Assembly (NCBI GenBank): GCA_004525875.1
Contig: SPBQ01000132.1
Coordinates: forward strand, 1 to 6,559
Reading direction: 5' to 3'
DNA length: 6,559 nucleotides
From: Myxococcales bacterium
GTDB taxonomy: Bacteria > Desulfobacterota_B > Binatia > UBA1149 > SPBQ01
Shown: positions 5,828-6,559 of the stretch, piece after piece
Position numbering within the stretch: position 1 is the first letter of the stretch
How the letters are laid out: each line of letters begins with the position of its first letter
The notes under the pieces: model-generated
What the model was told of the DNA's origin: nothing
Seen by the model: the letters and a program-made list of their open reading frames with translations, nothing else
The model's database searches: none
Made by a program: the position numbers and the translations under genes

Positions 5828-6077
5828 ACGGTTCGAGCGCGGTCGAGGAGCCTGGTCGGCGCCACCCCTCGCCTCCCTCTTCGTCCTCGTCTTCCTCGAA
5901 TTCCGGCGGGTCGACGAGAAACTCCACCAGCGCGTAGCCGGGCATCTCGCCGCTGGCGAGCATAGCCAGTCCGTCGACGGCTCGGCCGACGTACTCCGAG
6001 ACGCTGATCTCGGTGCCCTCGACGAGTTCCTTGAACGTCTCCAGCGTGCCCTCACTGACCTCGATTTCCAGTCGCAT
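5772..6077 (-). CDS. Ribbon-helix-helix-like small protein with acidic C-terminal segment
   Basis: A 101-aa protein of no family I can name. The ATG at 6077 has a strong SD, GGGAGG (6090-6085), 7 nt upstream; codons of the first 80 residues mostly end in G or C, supporting a real gene. The N-terminus has the ribbon-helix-helix pattern: strand RLEIEV (2-7), helix GTLETFKELVEG (10-21), turn, helix SVSEYVGRAVDGLAMLAS (25-42). This resembles small antitoxin or regulator proteins. The outward strand residues, which contact DNA in true members, would be R2, E4 and E6, mostly acidic. Residues 59-67 (EFEEDEDEE) are highly acidic, then a Pro/Ser-rich tail follows. DNA binding is therefore doubtful; a protein-binding or antitoxin-like role is a guess. 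The 3' end overlaps the TetR gene tail to tail by 56 bp. Confidence 0.75.
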   Translation of the reverse strand: MRLEIEVSEGTLETFKELVEGTEISVSEYVGRAVDGLAMLASGEMPGYALVEFLVDPPEFEEDEDEEGGEGWRRPGSSTALEPFSSVAGPDPWPARLVTSG

Positions 6078-6084
6078 CGGATAA

Positions 6085-6090
6085 CCTCCC
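6085..6090 (-). promoter_or_regulatory. Ribosome binding site fixing the start at 6077
   Basis: GGGAGG on the minus strand, 7 nt before ATG 6077. It rules out the longer in-frame start at 6161, which has no comparable site. Confidence 0.6.
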
Positions 6091-6127
6091 GGGGATCTAC
6101 CTTCCATCTCTCCTGCCGACCGCAGCC

Positions 6128-6152
6128 CGTGCTCGCAAGAAGAATGAGCACG
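6128..6152. repeat. Inverted repeat, 7-bp arms with 11-bp spacer
   Basis: CGTGCTC (6128-6134) and GAGCACG (6146-6152) are perfect complements separated by 11 bp, centred at 6140 (63 bp before ATG 6077). The whole 25 bp has the size and layout of a dimeric regulator's operator, or could form a hairpin in the leader of the leftward mRNA. No T-run follows, so it is not an intrinsic terminator. Confidence 0.45.
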
Positions 6153-6180
6153 AATGCGCACGCGGCGGGCCCGGCCGTGA

Positions 6181-6196
6181 TCCGGCGTCCGCCGGA
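6181..6196. repeat. Near-contiguous palindrome, 7-bp arms with 2-bp spacer
   Basis: TCCGGCG-TC-CGCCGGA is perfectly symmetrical apart from the 2-bp centre. It lies in the 247-bp noncoding gap between the 48-aa gene and the ribbon-helix-helix-like gene. It may be an operator or a hairpin; all-GC palindromes of this sort also arise by chance in GC-rich DNA. Confidence 0.3.
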
Positions 6197-6324
6197 GTTC
6201 CCCGCCACGGCTATGGAATCGAGATGCCGCTGGCGAGCCGGCTGCCGCGCTGGAAGCTGCATCCCGGCCCGCGATCCGGCGTTGGCGACCAGTTCGCCGT
6301 CTGCCCGAGATCCGTCTTGCCGAG

Positions 6325-6471
6325 TTATTGGAGGTCGCTCTCGCCCAGCGTTGCTGCGCGCTGAACTTCGGGAGAGCTGACGGCGGCGTCGGCGTTGACC
6401 GCGACGATGAGCAGCGTGGCGCATACCGCCGCGAGAAAGGCCGCGAGCATCCGGAACATTTGGTCGGTCAT
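6325..6471 (-). CDS. Small secreted or membrane-anchored peptide (48 aa)
   Basis: A complete 48-codon frame, ATG 6471 to TAA 6325. Upstream, GGGGTGATC (6482-6474) matches the extended anti-SD pairing region, with the core 5 nt from the ATG; that favours this start over the ATG at 6507, which would lie upstream of the probable transcription start. Residues 8-25 form one hydrophobic helix (MLAAFLAAVCATLLIVAV), followed by NADA-AV, a plausible signal peptidase I site after Ala29. The remaining polar tail (AVSSPEVQRAATLGESDLQ) would be exported or periplasmic. Only Arg7 gives the N-terminus positive charge, weak for a signal peptide, so a single-span membrane peptide is also possible. No family is recognised. 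The promoter and SD are the best evidence that it is expressed. Confidence 0.6.
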   Translation of the reverse strand: MTDQMFRMLAAFLAAVCATLLIVAVNADAAVSSPEVQRAATLGESDLQ

Positions 6472-6496
6472 GAGATCACCCCGCAGTTGGAGCCGG

Positions 6497-6525
6497 ATTA
6501 TCCGCAACCGTAGGCCCTACAGCAA
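6497..6525 (-). promoter_or_regulatory. Sigma70-type promoter of the 48-aa gene, with palindrome in the spacer
   Basis: On the minus strand TTGCTG (6525-6520) is followed after exactly 17 bp by GATAAT (6502-6497). The matches are 4 of 6 and 5 of 6. Transcription would start near 6490, giving a leader of about 19 nt that holds the SD. The spacer contains a perfect inverted repeat, GTAGG-C-CCTAC (6510-6520), a possible repressor site between the two promoter boxes. Confidence 0.6.
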
Positions 6526-6559
6526 CGGGGAAGTTCGCGATCCCGGCGCGCGATTTCCC

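Larger units (their letters stand above)
6078..6324. other. Noncoding gap with inverted repeats
   Basis: The 247 bp between the two small leftward genes holds no credible gene. It contains the two inverted repeats listed separately (6128-6152 and 6181-6196), a weaker hairpin GGCGA-CCAGT-TCGCC (6284-6298) 27 bp downstream of the 48-aa stop, and the SD at 6085-6090. I see no convincing -10/-35 pair for the leftward gene at 6077 and no T-run after any hairpin. The two small genes might therefore share the promoter at 6497-6525. Confidence 0.5.

Noticed and set aside
6078..6161. 28-codon N-terminal extension of the acidic-protein gene, in-frame from 6161
   Set aside because: No SD at that start, poor codon bias, and the sequence runs through the 6128-6152 inverted repeat. 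The SD at 6085-6090 fixes the start at 6077.
5783..6208. Minus-strand frame starting at GTG 6208 with a lipoprotein-like leader (AAC-AFVLILLASTGC, Cys at 6124-6122)
   Set aside because: The hydrophobic stretch and final Cys look like a lipobox, but the residue three before Cys is Ser rather than Leu/Val/Ile. No SD precedes the GTG, and beyond about 6077 the frame is a shadow of the small acidic-protein gene, rich in Arg and Ser with poor codon bias.

Overview
The window is GC-rich (roughly two thirds by eye) bacterial DNA with strong codon third-position GC bias, mostly good Shine-Dalgarno (SD) sites, two GTG starts with SD support and tightly packed genes. A P450, SDR, ALDH, CMD-family and TetR gene set of this kind is common in actinobacteria and in soil proteobacteria-like lineages that oxidise terpenoids, steroids or other hydrophobic carbon sources. 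The sequence alone does not fix the taxon. No rRNA, tRNA, CRISPR array, insertion sequence or phage gene was seen.

Left and centre (1-3783, minus strand): a leftward run of cytochrome P450 (3783-2578), short-chain dehydrogenase (SDR, 2581-1796, overlapping the P450 stop by 4 bp) and aldehyde dehydrogenase (ALDH, 1746-259). A small membrane protein gene follows (from 162 off the left edge), apparently with its own promoter region at about 170-220. The inferred chemistry is hydroxylation (P450), alcohol to aldehyde or ketone (SDR), then aldehyde to acid (ALDH). The substrate cannot be read from the sequence, and no ferredoxin or ferredoxin reductase is present.

Centre and right (3847-5827, plus strand): a divergent run begins 63 bp away. 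It encodes a beta-hydroxyacid dehydrogenase of the 3-hydroxyisobutyrate dehydrogenase type, a carboxymuconolactone-decarboxylase-family protein and a TetR-family regulator. The 63-bp AT-rich gap between the two runs (3784-3846) carries candidate back-to-back promoters and an imperfect palindrome. This suggests one regulated divergent unit, with the TetR protein as the obvious candidate regulator.

Right end (5772-6559, minus strand): unrelated small genes. A 101-residue protein with a ribbon-helix-helix-like N-terminus and an acidic tail overlaps the 3' end of the TetR gene tail to tail by 56 bp. Upstream is a 247-bp gap with two clear inverted repeats. Beyond it is a 48-residue secreted or membrane peptide gene with a convincing sigma70-type promoter that has a perfect palindrome in its spacer. 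These small genes and their control sites are the least explained part of the window.
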